Under the pieces are notes generated by a model, which worked only from the letters and a program-made list of their open reading frames with translations, ran no database searches and had not been told where the DNA came from. A stretch of 64,000 nucleotides of DNA from an uncultured Clostridia bacterium (lineage in GTDB: Bacteria > Bacillota > Clostridia > Oscillospirales > Acutalibacteraceae), in assembly GCA_937920235.1 (NCBI GenBank), contig CALGUK010000033.1:124001-188000 (forward strand), in the 5' to 3' direction. Below, one piece after another: positions 32,046 through 41,210 of the stretch (position 1 is the first letter of the stretch; each line of letters starts with the position of its first letter). Made by a program: the position numbers and the translations under genes.

Positions 32046-33029
32046 TTATTTTTTCTTATCAGCAAGAAGATTACAAATACACATTACAACCGGAAAAAGA
32101 ACTCCACCAACGGCAAATATGACCCATGAGAGATGCCATTGGTTATTAAGGAAACTTATCGCAAGATAGATTGCAGTCAAAACACCCCAATAGCAGAATC
32201 CAACTGTTTCTTTTACACTCGTTCTGTTTTTTCCTTTCTCTGTGAATTCTCCTTCCCTCAAGAGCTTCTGCATACTTGCATTTTGCGTCCCAACCACAAT
32301 AAACATTCCCACGCTTATACCTACAATAACGATAAGTAAAGCTATAGCTGCTGTGACAAGCACTTCGTTTTCTGTAAAAGATAATGTAACCAAAGGAACA
32401 GCAGAGAAAATGCACATGCAGGTTGCAATAATATTATATGCAATATACATTGGTCTGAAAGCTTTTTTCTTTTCTGTTACAAACCCTTTGACTCCGTATT
32501 CAAGTTCAAAAGGAATATTTTTATCGAGGAACTTATAGGGTTGATTTTTGAAACCGCAATATATGTAAAGCGGAACGGCACACAGAACAAAAGCAAACAG
32601 AATGGTTAATCCGACTGCACCTGCTGTCGCTTCTGTAACGATTGGATTCGGTAATTCCGATAACATACTCAGCACAATGAGAGTAATGGGAGAAAGGATG
32701 CACAGGAACGTAGCAAGAGCAATATTCCAAGCAGCTTTCTTCCTTAGCGCGATATATTCGTTTGCTTCTTCTATTGAGATCCTTTTTACTGTTATATCGG
32801 AAGAAGCTTCGCCGGTCAATTCTTCATTCTCAATCTCATCCTTCAAAAGATAATCGGTAGTAACTCCGAACAACGCAGAAAGTTGTAATATTTTTTCCAA
32901 ATCAGGAATAGTTTGTGCGCTTTCCCACTTTGAAACTGCTTGACGGGAGACATTCATCTTGTTTGCAAGCTCCTCCTGCGACCAAGCATTCTTTTTACGT
33001 AATCTGATAATCTTGTCAGCTAGAATCAT
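32046..33029 (-). CDS. XRE-family regulator with C-terminal membrane domain
   Basis: 327 residues. Residues 5-60 are an XRE helix-turn-helix (IIRLRKKNAWSQEELANKMNVSRQAVSKWESAQTIPDLEKI). An acidic linker follows, then six or so membrane helices between residues 100 and 322, arranged in pairs with a cytoplasmic loop around EYGVKGFVTEKKKAFRP. This layout is common in Firmicutes: a DNA-binding head anchored in the membrane, often next to transporters or stress genes. It is single and faces the SPFH block tail to tail. Its effector is unknown. Confidence 0.85.
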   Translation of the reverse strand: MILADKIIRLRKKNAWSQEELANKMNVSRQAVSKWESAQTIPDLEKILQLSALFGVTTDYLLKDEIENEELTGEASSDITVKRISIEEANEYIALRKKAAWNIALATFLCILSPITLIVLSMLSELPNPIVTEATAGAVGLTILFAFVLCAVPLYIYCGFKNQPYKFLDKNIPFELEYGVKGFVTEKKKAFRPMYIAYNIIATCMCIFSAVPLVTLSFTENEVLVTAAIALLIVIVGISVGMFIVVGTQNASMQKLLREGEFTEKGKNRTSVKETVGFCYWGVLTAIYLAISFLNNQWHLSWVIFAVGGVLFPVVMCICNLLADKKK

Positions 33030-33257
33030 AAAAACACCTCTTTCGATAACTTATACACCCGTAGTTCTTATTTCATCTATAGCATACTTCAAATCACGTT
33101 TACACGCAACCAACTGAGAGCTTTCAATTTGTCAACTGACGGTTGCTTTTTATCATATAATTACTTTAGCTGTTCTTCTGTGTCGAAATAATTGTATCAC
33201 ACACCCACCAAACAAATCAACCTGAATATATATACTAGTACTTTAAGTTCAAGTGTA

Positions 33258-33293
33258 GAAATTTTTTTTAGAAAAAATAAAAGTGAGTATTCA
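33258..33293. repeat. Right copy of tRNA-Pro terminator repeat
   Basis: Matches 21871-21905 over its whole length except for one extra T in the run. Here it forms the far arm and T-tract of the intact tRNA-Pro terminator. The two copies are direct repeats about 11.4 kb apart. Confidence 0.75.
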
Positions 33294-33313
33294 CTTGTGT
33301 TATGAATACTCAC
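33283..33313 (-). terminator. Intrinsic terminator of tRNA-Pro
   Basis: GTGAGTATTCA (33283-33293) pairs perfectly with TGAATACTCAC (33303-33313); on the minus strand TTTTATTTTTTC follows. It starts three bases after the tRNA CCA end. Confidence 0.9.
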
Positions 33314-33315
33314 TA

Positions 33316-33391
33316 TGGTCGGAGTGACAGGACTTGAACCTGCGGCCTCTTGACCCCCAGTCAAGCGCGCTCCCAGCTGCGCCACACCCCG
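33316..33391 (-). tRNA. tRNA-Pro (anticodon GGG)
   Basis: 76 bases on the minus strand with encoded CCA. Acceptor CGGGGTG pairs with CACTCCG (with a wobble), the D arm is GCGCAGCTGGGAGCGC, the anticodon arm CTTGACTGGGGGTCAAG has anticodon GGG, and the T arm contains GGTTCAAGTCC. It reads proline codons CCC and CCU. A promoter and terminator are present. Confidence 0.95.
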
Positions 33392-33409
33392 TTATTATCA
33401 ACGCAAGAT

Positions 33410-33438
33410 ATAATAACATATTACTTTTAATTTTTCAA
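33410..33438 (-). promoter_or_regulatory. Promoter of tRNA-Pro
   Basis: Read on the minus strand: TTGAAA (33433-33438), 17-base spacer, TATTAT (33410-33415), about 19 bases before the tRNA 5' end. Confidence 0.65.
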
Positions 33439-33512
33439 GAGTTTTTTTAATTTTTTCATTAATATCTTTTATTTTTTCTAATATTGTGTTAATATGTGGG
33501 AGAGGTGAGATT

Positions 33513-34412
33513 ATGAAAAAGGTTATTGTTACCATTATTTCAGTTATTCTTGTGGTTGCATTATCGCTTTGTGCCGCATTTTTCTGGTATTATCCCCATT
33601 ACAAAAAATCAGCAAGAGAGATTTTGGTTAATGAAATTTATGCTGAGAATGAATTGCGTGTTATGAGCTGTAATGTAAGATGTATTGCACCGACGGATCT
33701 TGGAAAACGTAGTTGGTTTTACAGAGCCGACCTTATTATAACCGGTATTGAAAGACAGCAACCCGGTGTAATCGGATTCCAGGAAGTTACCAAATGGCAA
33801 TACAATTATCTTTGTAATTCTATGAAATTATATGATTCTGTCATTGATTACAGAGATAATGCATTTAATTCTGAGGGATGTCCAATTTTTTACAGATCAG
33901 ATATTTACACTTTGATCGATAAGGGATCATTCTGGTTATCAGAAACACCGGATGTTATGAGTAAATCCTGGGGCGCTCAGTTTAACCGTATATGCAGTTA
34001 TGTTATTCTTAAAGACAATGCTACTGAGTCAGAATTTGTGGTGTTTAATACTCATTTAAGTCATGTCAGTGATGAAGCACGAATAAACGGAATTAAGGTT
34101 GTTCTTGATAAGATTACTGAATTCGGTTCACTTCCGGCAGTCTTAATGGGTGATTTGAATGCCGCTGAGGACTCTGAAACATACAGAAGTGCTACGGAAA
34201 CCTTCTTTGATTCCAAATATCAGACAAATAACACTATGACAAGCTGTACATATCAGGATTGGGGAACAAAGCTTGACAGCGATTGTATAGATTATGTTAT
34301 GATTTCAAAATCCGGATTCAGAGTCAATTCATATTCAGTTGTTACCGATACATATGACGGTGTATATTCCAGCGATCATTTTCCGCTTTCGGTAAGTCTT
34401 TCATTTGAATAA
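33513..34412 (+). CDS. Membrane-anchored endonuclease/exonuclease/phosphatase-family protein
   Basis: 299 residues from the ATG at 33513, after AGAGGTGAG; the in-frame GTG at 33486 lies before this site. An N-terminal hydrophobic helix (residues 4-27) is a signal anchor. The rest is an EEP fold with the motifs LRVMSCNVR, VIGFQEV (metal-binding Glu), NTHLSH, LMGDLNA (Asp/Asn), IDYVMIS and SSDHFPLSV (catalytic His). Such enzymes cut phosphodiester bonds in nucleic acids, lipids or sugar phosphates; secreted members are often DNases or sphingomyelinase-like. The exact substrate is not readable. It is monocistronic. Confidence 0.85.
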   Translation: MKKVIVTIISVILVVALSLCAAFFWYYPHYKKSAREILVNEIYAENELRVMSCNVRCIAPTDLGKRSWFYRADLIITGIERQQPGVIGFQEVTKWQYNYLCNSMKLYDSVIDYRDNAFNSEGCPIFYRSDIYTLIDKGSFWLSETPDVMSKSWGAQFNRICSYVILKDNATESEFVVFNTHLSHVSDEARINGIKVVLDKITEFGSLPAVLMGDLNAAEDSETYRSATETFFDSKYQTNNTMTSCTYQDWGTKLDSDCIDYVMISKSGFRVNSYSVVTDTYDGVYSSDHFPLSVSLSFE

Positions 34413-34417
34413 AATTT

Positions 34418-34440
34418 AACGGGTAGAAAATCTACCCGTT
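34418..34440. terminator. Hairpin terminator between EEP and ABC-F genes
   Basis: AACGGGTAGA (34418-34427) pairs with TCTACCCGTT (34431-34440), followed by TTTTTAT on the plus strand. It can also serve the convergent ABC-F gene, which has an AT-rich tract beyond. Confidence 0.85.
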
Positions 34441-34443
34441 TTT

Positions 34444-36336
34444 TTATGCCAGTTCTAACCATTGAAGTTCAATTTCATTAAGCTGAGCTTCATTGGTTTT
34501 TATTTGATCTAAAATTTCTGAAAGTCGGGAATAGTCGCTCGTAACATCTGGATCTTCAAGTTGTGCGTTTAATCTGTCAATTTCCGATTGAAGCATTTCC
34601 ATTTCCTTTTCAAGATTTAAAAGCTTAGCACGACGTTTACGGTCATGGGCTTTGTTTTTTCTCATCTCATCATATTTTACAGCAGATTCACTTCGGTTTT
34701 CTTTAACAGCAGCTTTTTCTTTTACATCGTTAACCGATTTTTCTTTATAAAAATCATAGTTTCCGTTGAATATTATAACCTCATCGGGCTTTACCTCAAT
34801 AATCTTATCGGGAACGGAGTTAAGAAGATATCGGTCGTGAGAAACCATTATGATTGTACCTTCATATTGCTTTAATGCGAGGTCAAGAGCCTCTTTTGCT
34901 TTATAATCAAGATGATTTGTCGGTTCGTCAAGAATGAGCACATTTGAGCGTTCAAACACGATTATACACAGCGCGACTTTGGCTCTGTTAGCACCGCTCA
35001 TTTCACGAATCCGTTTGAAAACGTCTTCATTTTCTATGAGAAATCTCGCAAGCATACTTCGGACTTCGTATTCTGTTTTTGTCGGAAATTTTTTGTGAAC
35101 AGCTTCTATTACTGTCATATCAAGGTTAAGAGATGCAAGCTCCTGGTCAAAATATGATATTTTAACATTGCCGCCCCAGCGGACGATTCCCTCATAGGGT
35201 ATTTTTTTCTGTATCGCTTTAAGCAATGACGATTTACCGACTCCGTTTTTACCTACAAAGGCAATTTTTTCACCCCGTAATACCTCAAGGTTAAAATTTT
35301 CAAACAGCAATTTTTTTGTTTCGTTTTTGCCGACAGAAACCTTAAGATTTTTACATTCAAGAATGGTTTTATGCGGTTCTATATCAAACGGAAAGGAAAT
35401 TTGAAGATTTTTTGCTGTGGGATTGGGTTTGGCCGATATTTCCATTTTTTCAAGGGCTTTTACTCTTGAACCGACACTGTTTGTACTGCTTGATTTTGCA
35501 AGATTTTTTCTTACGTAATCACGTAATCTTTCGATCTCTTTTTGCTGTTTTTCATATTCTTTTGTAAGAGTTTTGATACGCTCTTCCTTTTGCTTAAGGA
35601 AAGACGTGTAACCGCCTTTATATCTGACAAGCTCACCGTTTTCAATTTCACAGATATCAGAAGCGACAGCATTAAGAAAATATCTATCATGCGAAACAAT
35701 CAAAACAGCTCCTTTATAGTGAAGGAGATAATTTTCGAGCCAGTTAAGCATCGAGAAATCAAGATGATTTGTAGGCTCGTCAAGGATAAGCAGGTTTGGA
35801 TTTTCTACAAGAATTTTTGCAATTGCAAACCTTGTTTTTTCACCGCCCGATAACACGGAAACAGGTGTTCTCAAATCGAAATTACCAAATCCCATTCCGT
35901 TGAGAACCGTGTTGATTCTGACCTCTGCATTATGCCCGTCAGCGGCGTTATAAATATTGGTAAGATGCTCATATTCCGCTGAAACTGAAGCAAAATCGTT
36001 GATTTCGGCATCGGAAAGTCTTTTAGAAACTTCTTCAAGTTTTTTTCTTGTTTCAAAAACATCTTTAAGAGCATTCTGAATCTCTTCTTCAAGGGTATTG
36101 CTTGTATCTAAAGCTTCGTTTTGCTTTAAATAACCGATTTTTAAATTTGCATTGCGAGAAACTGTTCCGTCATCATAATCAATTGAACCTGTAATTATAT
36201 TGAGTAATGTTGTTTTACCTACACCGTTAATTCCAAGAAGACCGATTCTGTCATTATCATTAACGGATAAAGTTACGTTATCTAATATTATTTTGTCAAG
36301 AAAGCTTTTTTTAATATTGTTTAATGAAACTAGCAT
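34444..36336 (-). CDS. ABC-F family ATPase
   Basis: 630 residues with two ATPase domains and no membrane helices. Domain 1 has GINGVGKTTLL, LSGGEKTRFAIAKILV and LLILDEPTNHLD; domain 2 has GKNGVGKSSLL and VLILDEPTNHLD, but its signature reads MSGANRAKVAL in place of LSGGE. The interdomain linker (about residues 245-300) is the charged P-site tRNA-interaction motif region of ABC-F proteins. A C-terminal coiled coil (EKEMEMLQSEIDRLNAQLED) recalls Uup/YfmR-type members. ABC-F proteins act on the ribosome, as housekeeping factors or as antibiotic-resistance proteins. It lies 15 bases after the MATE gene, at the end of a leftward series. Confidence 0.92.
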   Translation of the reverse strand: MLVSLNNIKKSFLDKIILDNVTLSVNDNDRIGLLGINGVGKTTLLNIITGSIDYDDGTVSRNANLKIGYLKQNEALDTSNTLEEEIQNALKDVFETRKKLEEVSKRLSDAEINDFASVSAEYEHLTNIYNAADGHNAEVRINTVLNGMGFGNFDLRTPVSVLSGGEKTRFAIAKILVENPNLLILDEPTNHLDFSMLNWLENYLLHYKGAVLIVSHDRYFLNAVASDICEIENGELVRYKGGYTSFLKQKEERIKTLTKEYEKQQKEIERLRDYVRKNLAKSSSTNSVGSRVKALEKMEISAKPNPTAKNLQISFPFDIEPHKTILECKNLKVSVGKNETKKLLFENFNLEVLRGEKIAFVGKNGVGKSSLLKAIQKKIPYEGIVRWGGNVKISYFDQELASLNLDMTVIEAVHKKFPTKTEYEVRSMLARFLIENEDVFKRIREMSGANRAKVALCIIVFERSNVLILDEPTNHLDYKAKEALDLALKQYEGTIIMVSHDRYLLNSVPDKIIEVKPDEVIIFNGNYDFYKEKSVNDVKEKAAVKENRSESAVKYDEMRKNKAHDRKRRAKLLNLEKEMEMLQSEIDRLNAQLEDPDVTSDYSRLSEILDQIKTNEAQLNEIELQWLELA

Positions 36337-36351
36337 AAGTATTACCTGATT

Positions 36352-37692
36352 TTATTTTGTGAGATTATTTATTTTCTTTTTCCAAGTTCCCGTAAAATAG
36401 AATAGACAAGATATGACGGTTGCAAGAAGCCAGCCGGCTGGCCACGAATACCAAATTCCATTTGCGTCGTAAAACGGAGTGAGGGTATAACAAAGCAATA
36501 CCCTCAAAAGTAAGTCGGAAAAAGTGGAAATCATAAAAAGATTCATTACTCCGCTTCCTCTCAGAACACCGTCTATAATTAGTTTTATTGAAATAAAAAG
36601 ATAGAAGGGGGAGACTGTTTTTAAAAATTCAGTACCGCAATTTATTATTTCGCTGTTGTTTGTATCAATAAATATTCTCATCATATATTCGGGAAAGAAA
36701 AAGAATGATATGAACAGGGGAAGGGTAATAACAAGCGAAATGATGTATAAAGCCTTTACGCCTTGCTTGATTCTGTCAGTTTTGCCTGCGCCGACATTTT
36801 GTGCGGTATAACTTGACATACTGTTTCCGAGAGCAGTCAGTGAGGTTATTGTGAAGGTATTAAGCTTTCCTGCGGCTGAAAAACCTGCTACAACTATGTC
36901 TCCGAATGAATTTACAATTCCTTGAATAAAAATATTGCCAACAGAAACAAAGCTTTGCTGTAAAACACTCGGAATTGCAACAAACATAATTTTCTTCATT
37001 AAAACAAATGAAAAAAGCTTAGCTTTTTCATTATATATTTTTATGAGTCTTATCATCAGTGCTATAAATGACAGAATCGATGCAATACCCTGTGCAATAA
37101 AAGTAGCCCACGCAACTCCGGATACACCGAGATTAGTGAATTTAACAAAAATATAGTCAAGTATTACGTTGAAAACAGAGGAGAAAGCAAGAAAAAACAG
37201 GGGAGTTCTCGAATCGCCGAGAGCAGTAAAAATACCGTTGCAAACATTATATAAAAATAAAAATATAAGTCCTAAAGTATAAATGTTAAGATATGTAGCA
37301 GAATCCTCAATAAGATTATGCGGTGTATTGAGCAGTTTTAAAAGATTTGATGTGAAAATAAGACCGATAATCGATAAGATAAAACTCAGTACAGTAACGG
37401 AAATCAGAGAAGTGCTTATACAGGTTTTCATTTTTTTAAAGTTTTTATTTCCGAAAAACTGCGATATAACAACACAACAGCCAATATTTGAGCCGTTTGC
37501 AATTGCCATATATATCATTGTAATCGTATAAGATATTCCTACAGCAGCTAAGGCTTCACCGCCGAGAAACCGTCCTGCTATTATGCTGTCTGCAATGTTA
37601 TATAACTGCTGAAAGCACACGCTAATAAGCATAGGTATAGTAAATTTTATCAATATTTTTCCGGGATTTCCCTGTGTCAAATCATTTGTCAT
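36352..37692 (-). CDS. MATE-family efflux transporter
   Basis: 446 residues from the ATG at 37692, after GGGTGAC; the TTG at 37704 is part of this site. Twelve membrane helices are expected. MATE features include LTQGNPGKILIKFTIPMLISVCFQQLYNIADSIIAGRFLGGEALAAVG at the N-terminus, and the related second half (GIVNSFGDIVVAGFSAAGKLNTF). Such carriers export drugs or metabolites in exchange for Na+ or H+. A hairpin precedes it, so it may be only partly cotranscribed with the FAD-oxidoreductase gene upstream. The substrate is unknown. Confidence 0.92.
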   Translation of the reverse strand: MTNDLTQGNPGKILIKFTIPMLISVCFQQLYNIADSIIAGRFLGGEALAAVGISYTITMIYMAIANGSNIGCCVVISQFFGNKNFKKMKTCISTSLISVTVLSFILSIIGLIFTSNLLKLLNTPHNLIEDSATYLNIYTLGLIFLFLYNVCNGIFTALGDSRTPLFFLAFSSVFNVILDYIFVKFTNLGVSGVAWATFIAQGIASILSFIALMIRLIKIYNEKAKLFSFVLMKKIMFVAIPSVLQQSFVSVGNIFIQGIVNSFGDIVVAGFSAAGKLNTFTITSLTALGNSMSSYTAQNVGAGKTDRIKQGVKALYIISLVITLPLFISFFFFPEYMMRIFIDTNNSEIINCGTEFLKTVSPFYLFISIKLIIDGVLRGSGVMNLFMISTFSDLLLRVLLCYTLTPFYDANGIWYSWPAGWLLATVISCLFYFTGTWKKKINNLTK

Positions 37693-37708
37693 TTTGTCAC
37701 CCAAAAAG

Positions 37709-37730
37709 AAGGGACTGTATTCAGTCCCTT
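37709..37730 (-). terminator. Terminator of the FAD-dependent oxidoreductase gene
   Basis: AAGGGACTG (37709-37717) pairs with CAGTCCCTT (37722-37730); on the minus strand CTTTTTGGG follows. It overlaps the leader of the MATE gene. Confidence 0.75.
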
Positions 37731-37734
37731 AAAA

Positions 37735-39129
37735 TTATAACTTTTTAAGAATACTTCTTGCAACGCTTATACCGTTGGAAGATGCTTGCATAAGTCCGCG
37801 CGTAACAGAAGCACCATCACCGATTGCGTGAAGTCCCTTAACACTTGTTTCAAAGTTTGTATCAACAACAACCTTGTTTGAATAGAATTTAACCTCAACG
37901 CCGTAAAGAAGAGTTTCATCACTGGCAATACCGGGTGTAACCTTATCAAGAGCTTCAAGCATCTCCGCTATATCGACCATAATTCTGTGAGGGAATACAA
38001 GCGAGAGGTCTCCGGGGACAGCGTCCTTTAATGTCGGAATAAGATTGTTACGGCAAAGTCTTTCCGATGTCGTTCTTCTTCCGCGCTTGAAATCACCGTA
38101 TGTCTGAACAAGGATTTTTCCGTCACAAAGCATATTACTCAGCTGAGCGATATGCTTGCCGTATTCAATAGGAGATTTAAAAGGCTTTGTAAAATTTTTG
38201 GATACAAGAAGAGCGAAGTTAGTATTATTTGTCTTAAATTCAGCAGATTTATATGCGTGTCCGTTTACAACGGCAAGTCCGTTGTCATAGTATTCAGTGG
38301 CAACCTCTCCCGAAGGATTAGAGCAAAATGTTCTTACCTTGTCATCAAAGGTTTGCGAATAGTAAACGAGCTTTGCTTCATAAAGATTTTCATTAAGAAA
38401 TTTCATTACCTCGTCACGAACTTCAACACGAACACCGACGTCAACTGTACCAACCTGAGTTTCAATGCCGTGGTTCTTACATATATGACTGAGCCATTCC
38501 GCACCTTCACGGCCGACAGCCGCAACCAAAGTATCGGAATAATATGTTTCGCCTCCTGCTACCACACCTTTGACTTGATTTTCTTCAATAATAATATCTT
38601 CAACCATTGTGTTGAAAATGATATTACAACCGCAATCCTCAAGATGCTTCTGAAGTCTGCCGTAGATTTTATATCCTTCCTCAGTTCCGAGATGGCGGAT
38701 GGGACATTCAATCAATTTAAGATTTGCGTTAATTGCTTTTCTGCGTATTTCCTCAATCTCAGCGCGCTTATCAACACCGTAAACATTTGTATCAGCACCG
38801 AATTTGAGGTATATGTTATCTGCTTCTTTCAGCAGGTTCATTGTATTATCATATCCGAGTATTTCAGGCAGATGTCCGCCTACATCGGGGGAGAGAGACA
38901 ATTTTCCGTCAGAGAAAGCACCTGCACCTGCAAAGCCTGTTGTTATCGAACAGGGTTTACAGCCAACACATTTTTTTGTAGTTCTTTTAGGACACATTCT
39001 TTTTTCTATAGAGCGCCCCTTTTCAATCATAAGAATGTTAATGTCTGGCTTTTTTGCGAGCAGTTCATAGGCACAAAAGATACCTGAAGGGCCTGCACCG
39101 ATTATAATTACATCAAATTGATTATTCAT
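37735..39129 (-). CDS. FAD-dependent oxidoreductase (COG2509-like)
   Basis: 464 residues. The dinucleotide-binding motif IIIGAGPSGIFCAYEL is at residue 8. It is followed by EKGRSIEKRMCPKR, a cysteine-rich stretch (CVGCKPCSITTGFAGAGAFSDGKL), and the C-terminal FAD motif GLHAIGDGASVTRGLMQASSNGISVA. These mark the COG2509 'uncharacterised FAD-dependent dehydrogenase' family, with relatives of geranylgeranyl reductase type. The substrate is unknown. It is 16 bases after the permease gene of the nucleoside importer, so it is probably read with it. Confidence 0.85.
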   Translation of the reverse strand: MNNQFDVIIIGAGPSGIFCAYELLAKKPDINILMIEKGRSIEKRMCPKRTTKKCVGCKPCSITTGFAGAGAFSDGKLSLSPDVGGHLPEILGYDNTMNLLKEADNIYLKFGADTNVYGVDKRAEIEEIRRKAINANLKLIECPIRHLGTEEGYKIYGRLQKHLEDCGCNIIFNTMVEDIIIEENQVKGVVAGGETYYSDTLVAAVGREGAEWLSHICKNHGIETQVGTVDVGVRVEVRDEVMKFLNENLYEAKLVYYSQTFDDKVRTFCSNPSGEVATEYYDNGLAVVNGHAYKSAEFKTNNTNFALLVSKNFTKPFKSPIEYGKHIAQLSNMLCDGKILVQTYGDFKRGRRTTSERLCRNNLIPTLKDAVPGDLSLVFPHRIMVDIAEMLEALDKVTPGIASDETLLYGVEVKFYSNKVVVDTNFETSVKGLHAIGDGASVTRGLMQASSNGISVARSILKKL

Positions 39130-39144
39130 TGTAATCTTTCCTTT

Positions 39145-40113
39145 TTATCTGTCTTCTCTAAAATAAGATAATCCGAGTGAAGCAGGAGGTTGATTTTCTT
39201 TCTTATTCATCATACTTGTAATGATTAAAACAAGAATTGTGATAACATAAGGCAGCATTTTAAGAATTTCACGCTGTGCTGATGAAATATTTCCGAATAC
39301 AAATGCCGCAATATATAATGCACCAAAAAGATATGAACCGATTATAGAGATATTTGGCTTCCACAATGTGAAAATAACAAGTGCAATTGCAAGCCAGCCA
39401 AATGCTTCAATTGTTGAGGCATTCTCCCAACTGCCTTTAACATAGTCCATAATGTAGAATACACCGCCAAAACCGGCGATACCGCTTCCGACAAGAATGG
39501 CAATATATTTGTATAAAGTTATATTTACACCCATTGCATCGGCAGTTGCAGTGTTTTCACCGATTGCACGCAGGTTTAGACCAATTTTGGTACGGTTAAA
39601 GATAAATGAAGCAATTAAGGCAATGACTATTGCGAAATAAACATAAAATCCGTGACCAAATATAACTTTTACTATGCCGTTTGAATTTTCGGCAAAAGGT
39701 AAACATTCTGCAATTATTTTACCAGCTGCAGAGAATTTACTCTTATCTACATAAGAGTGCATTAAAAATTGTGTAATTCCGTTACCGAAAATCGTGATTG
39801 CAAGACCTGTAATGTTTTGATTACAGCGGAATGTAATTGTCATTACGGCATAAATTGCTCCGGTAAGCGATGCAAAAAGAAATGCACCGAAAACAGAGGA
39901 GATTATAAGCATTAACCAGGATGCATTTTCAACAGCTTCAAGGCTGTTCATATAAAGGCTGACAAAAAGACATCCGCCGACAGTACCTGTACACATTATG
40001 CCTGGAATACCGAGATTTAAATGTCCTGCTTTTTCAGTAATCGTTTCACCGATACAGCCGAAAAGAAGTACAGTGCCGATAGCAACAGCACTCATTAAGA
40101 ACGTAACTGTCAT
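39145..40113 (-). CDS. Nucleoside ABC importer permease (NupQ/YufQ type)
   Basis: 322 residues, about nine membrane helices. The block CIGETITEKAGHLNLGIPGIMCTGTVGG and the loop NLRAIGENTATADAMGVNITLYKYIAILVGSGIAGFGGVFY are typical of the second permease of BMP-type nucleoside importers (NupQ in B. subtilis, PnrE in Treponema). It forms the channel with the preceding permease; the two genes overlap by four bases (ATGA). Confidence 0.9.
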   Translation of the reverse strand: MTVTFLMSAVAIGTVLLFGCIGETITEKAGHLNLGIPGIMCTGTVGGCLFVSLYMNSLEAVENASWLMLIISSVFGAFLFASLTGAIYAVMTITFRCNQNITGLAITIFGNGITQFLMHSYVDKSKFSAAGKIIAECLPFAENSNGIVKVIFGHGFYVYFAIVIALIASFIFNRTKIGLNLRAIGENTATADAMGVNITLYKYIAILVGSGIAGFGGVFYIMDYVKGSWENASTIEAFGWLAIALVIFTLWKPNISIIGSYLFGALYIAAFVFGNISSAQREILKMLPYVITILVLIITSMMNKKENQPPASLGLSYFREDR

Positions 40114-41210
40114 TTCTTAATTTCCTCCTTCTCTTTTTTTCTGAATACAAGCTTATAGTTAATGAAGAACGAACAAATGATTACCGCAAAATATACTATA
40201 CCGACAACAATGTTGGAGATGGAATCATTGGTAAACATAAATGTTTTTCTGACCTCTATCATACCTTTGGAGATAAAAGTGATAAAAAAGCTTGTAAGAA
40301 TAATAAGCAACGGATTAAATGTTGCAAGCCAGGTGGCCATTATACCCGTAAAGCCCATATTATTTGCTGATGTCACACTTATTGTATGGTTTATTGAACC
40401 CGCAAGAATAAAACCGACAAGACCAGCAATGGCACCTGACAGAACCATTGTTCTGATAATAACCTTGTCAACTTTAATTCCTACATATTTTGCAGTATTT
40501 ATACTTTCGCCGACAACGGCGATTTCATAACCGTGTTTTGATGAGCGAAGATAGAAATGCATGAAAATTGTAACAAGAACAAAAAGAATGATGGGCAAAA
40601 GATATTTGTTGCCGATATCAGGAATATTGCCGTATGAAATAGGAGCCAAAACACCTGAACCGGATTTAACCCAGATTGTGATACATAACGATACAAGACT
40701 CTGAGCAATATAGTTCATCATAAGAGTGAAGAGGGACTCATTTGTGTTGAACTTTGCTTTGAAAAAGGCGGGAATAACTGCCCACAAAGCACCGGCAGAT
40801 ACACTTGCTGCTAACATGAGAAGAATAATAACAGAATCATCCGCTTTACCGCCAAGGTAGAACATGCAGGCAATTGCAGCAAGGCAACCGACGAGAATCT
40901 GACCGTTACCGCCCAAGTTCCAGAATTTCATTTTAAAGGCGGGAAGCAATGCCATTGATGTTCCGAGAAGCAAGGCAGTATCCTGAAGTAAAAGCCATAT
41001 TTTGCGTTCACTTCCGAAGGCTCCTGTAAACAGTGACTGAAAGAAATCAATGAGATTTTTTTGTGAGAAAAACATTGAAATCAATCCGCTTAAAAGGAGT
41101 CCTCCGATTATGGCAACAGAATAAATAAGTATTATATTTTTAATTTTGATGTTATCCCTTTTAACAATTCGAACAAAGGGTTCTTTTAAATTGTTTCTTC
41201 TGTTTTTCAT
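40110..41210 (-). CDS. Nucleoside ABC importer permease (NupP/YufP type)
   Basis: 366 residues with eight to ten membrane helices. MALLPAFKMKFWNLGGNGQILVG and SSKHGYEIAVVGESINTAKYVGIKVDKVIIRTMVLSGAIAGLVG are diagnostic of the first permease of BMP-type importers. It overlaps both neighbours by four bases (ATGA), pointing to coupled translation of ATPase and permeases. Confidence 0.9.
   Translation of the reverse strand: MKNRRNNLKEPFVRIVKRDNIKIKNIILIYSVAIIGGLLLSGLISMFFSQKNLIDFFQSLFTGAFGSERKIWLLLQDTALLLGTSMALLPAFKMKFWNLGGNGQILVGCLAAIACMFYLGGKADDSVIILLMLAASVSAGALWAVIPAFFKAKFNTNESLFTLMMNYIAQSLVSLCITIWVKSGSGVLAPISYGNIPDIGNKYLLPIILFVLVTIFMHFYLRSSKHGYEIAVVGESINTAKYVGIKVDKVIIRTMVLSGAIAGLVGFILAGSINHTISVTSANNMGFTGIMATWLATFNPLLIILTSFFITFISKGMIEVRKTFMFTNDSISNIVVGIVYFAVIICSFFINYKLVFRKKEKEEIKK

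Noticed and set aside
38152..39087. 311-residue plus-strand frame opposite the FAD oxidoreductase gene
   Set aside because: It is the reverse reading of a well-supported flavoprotein and has no family features or ribosome site.
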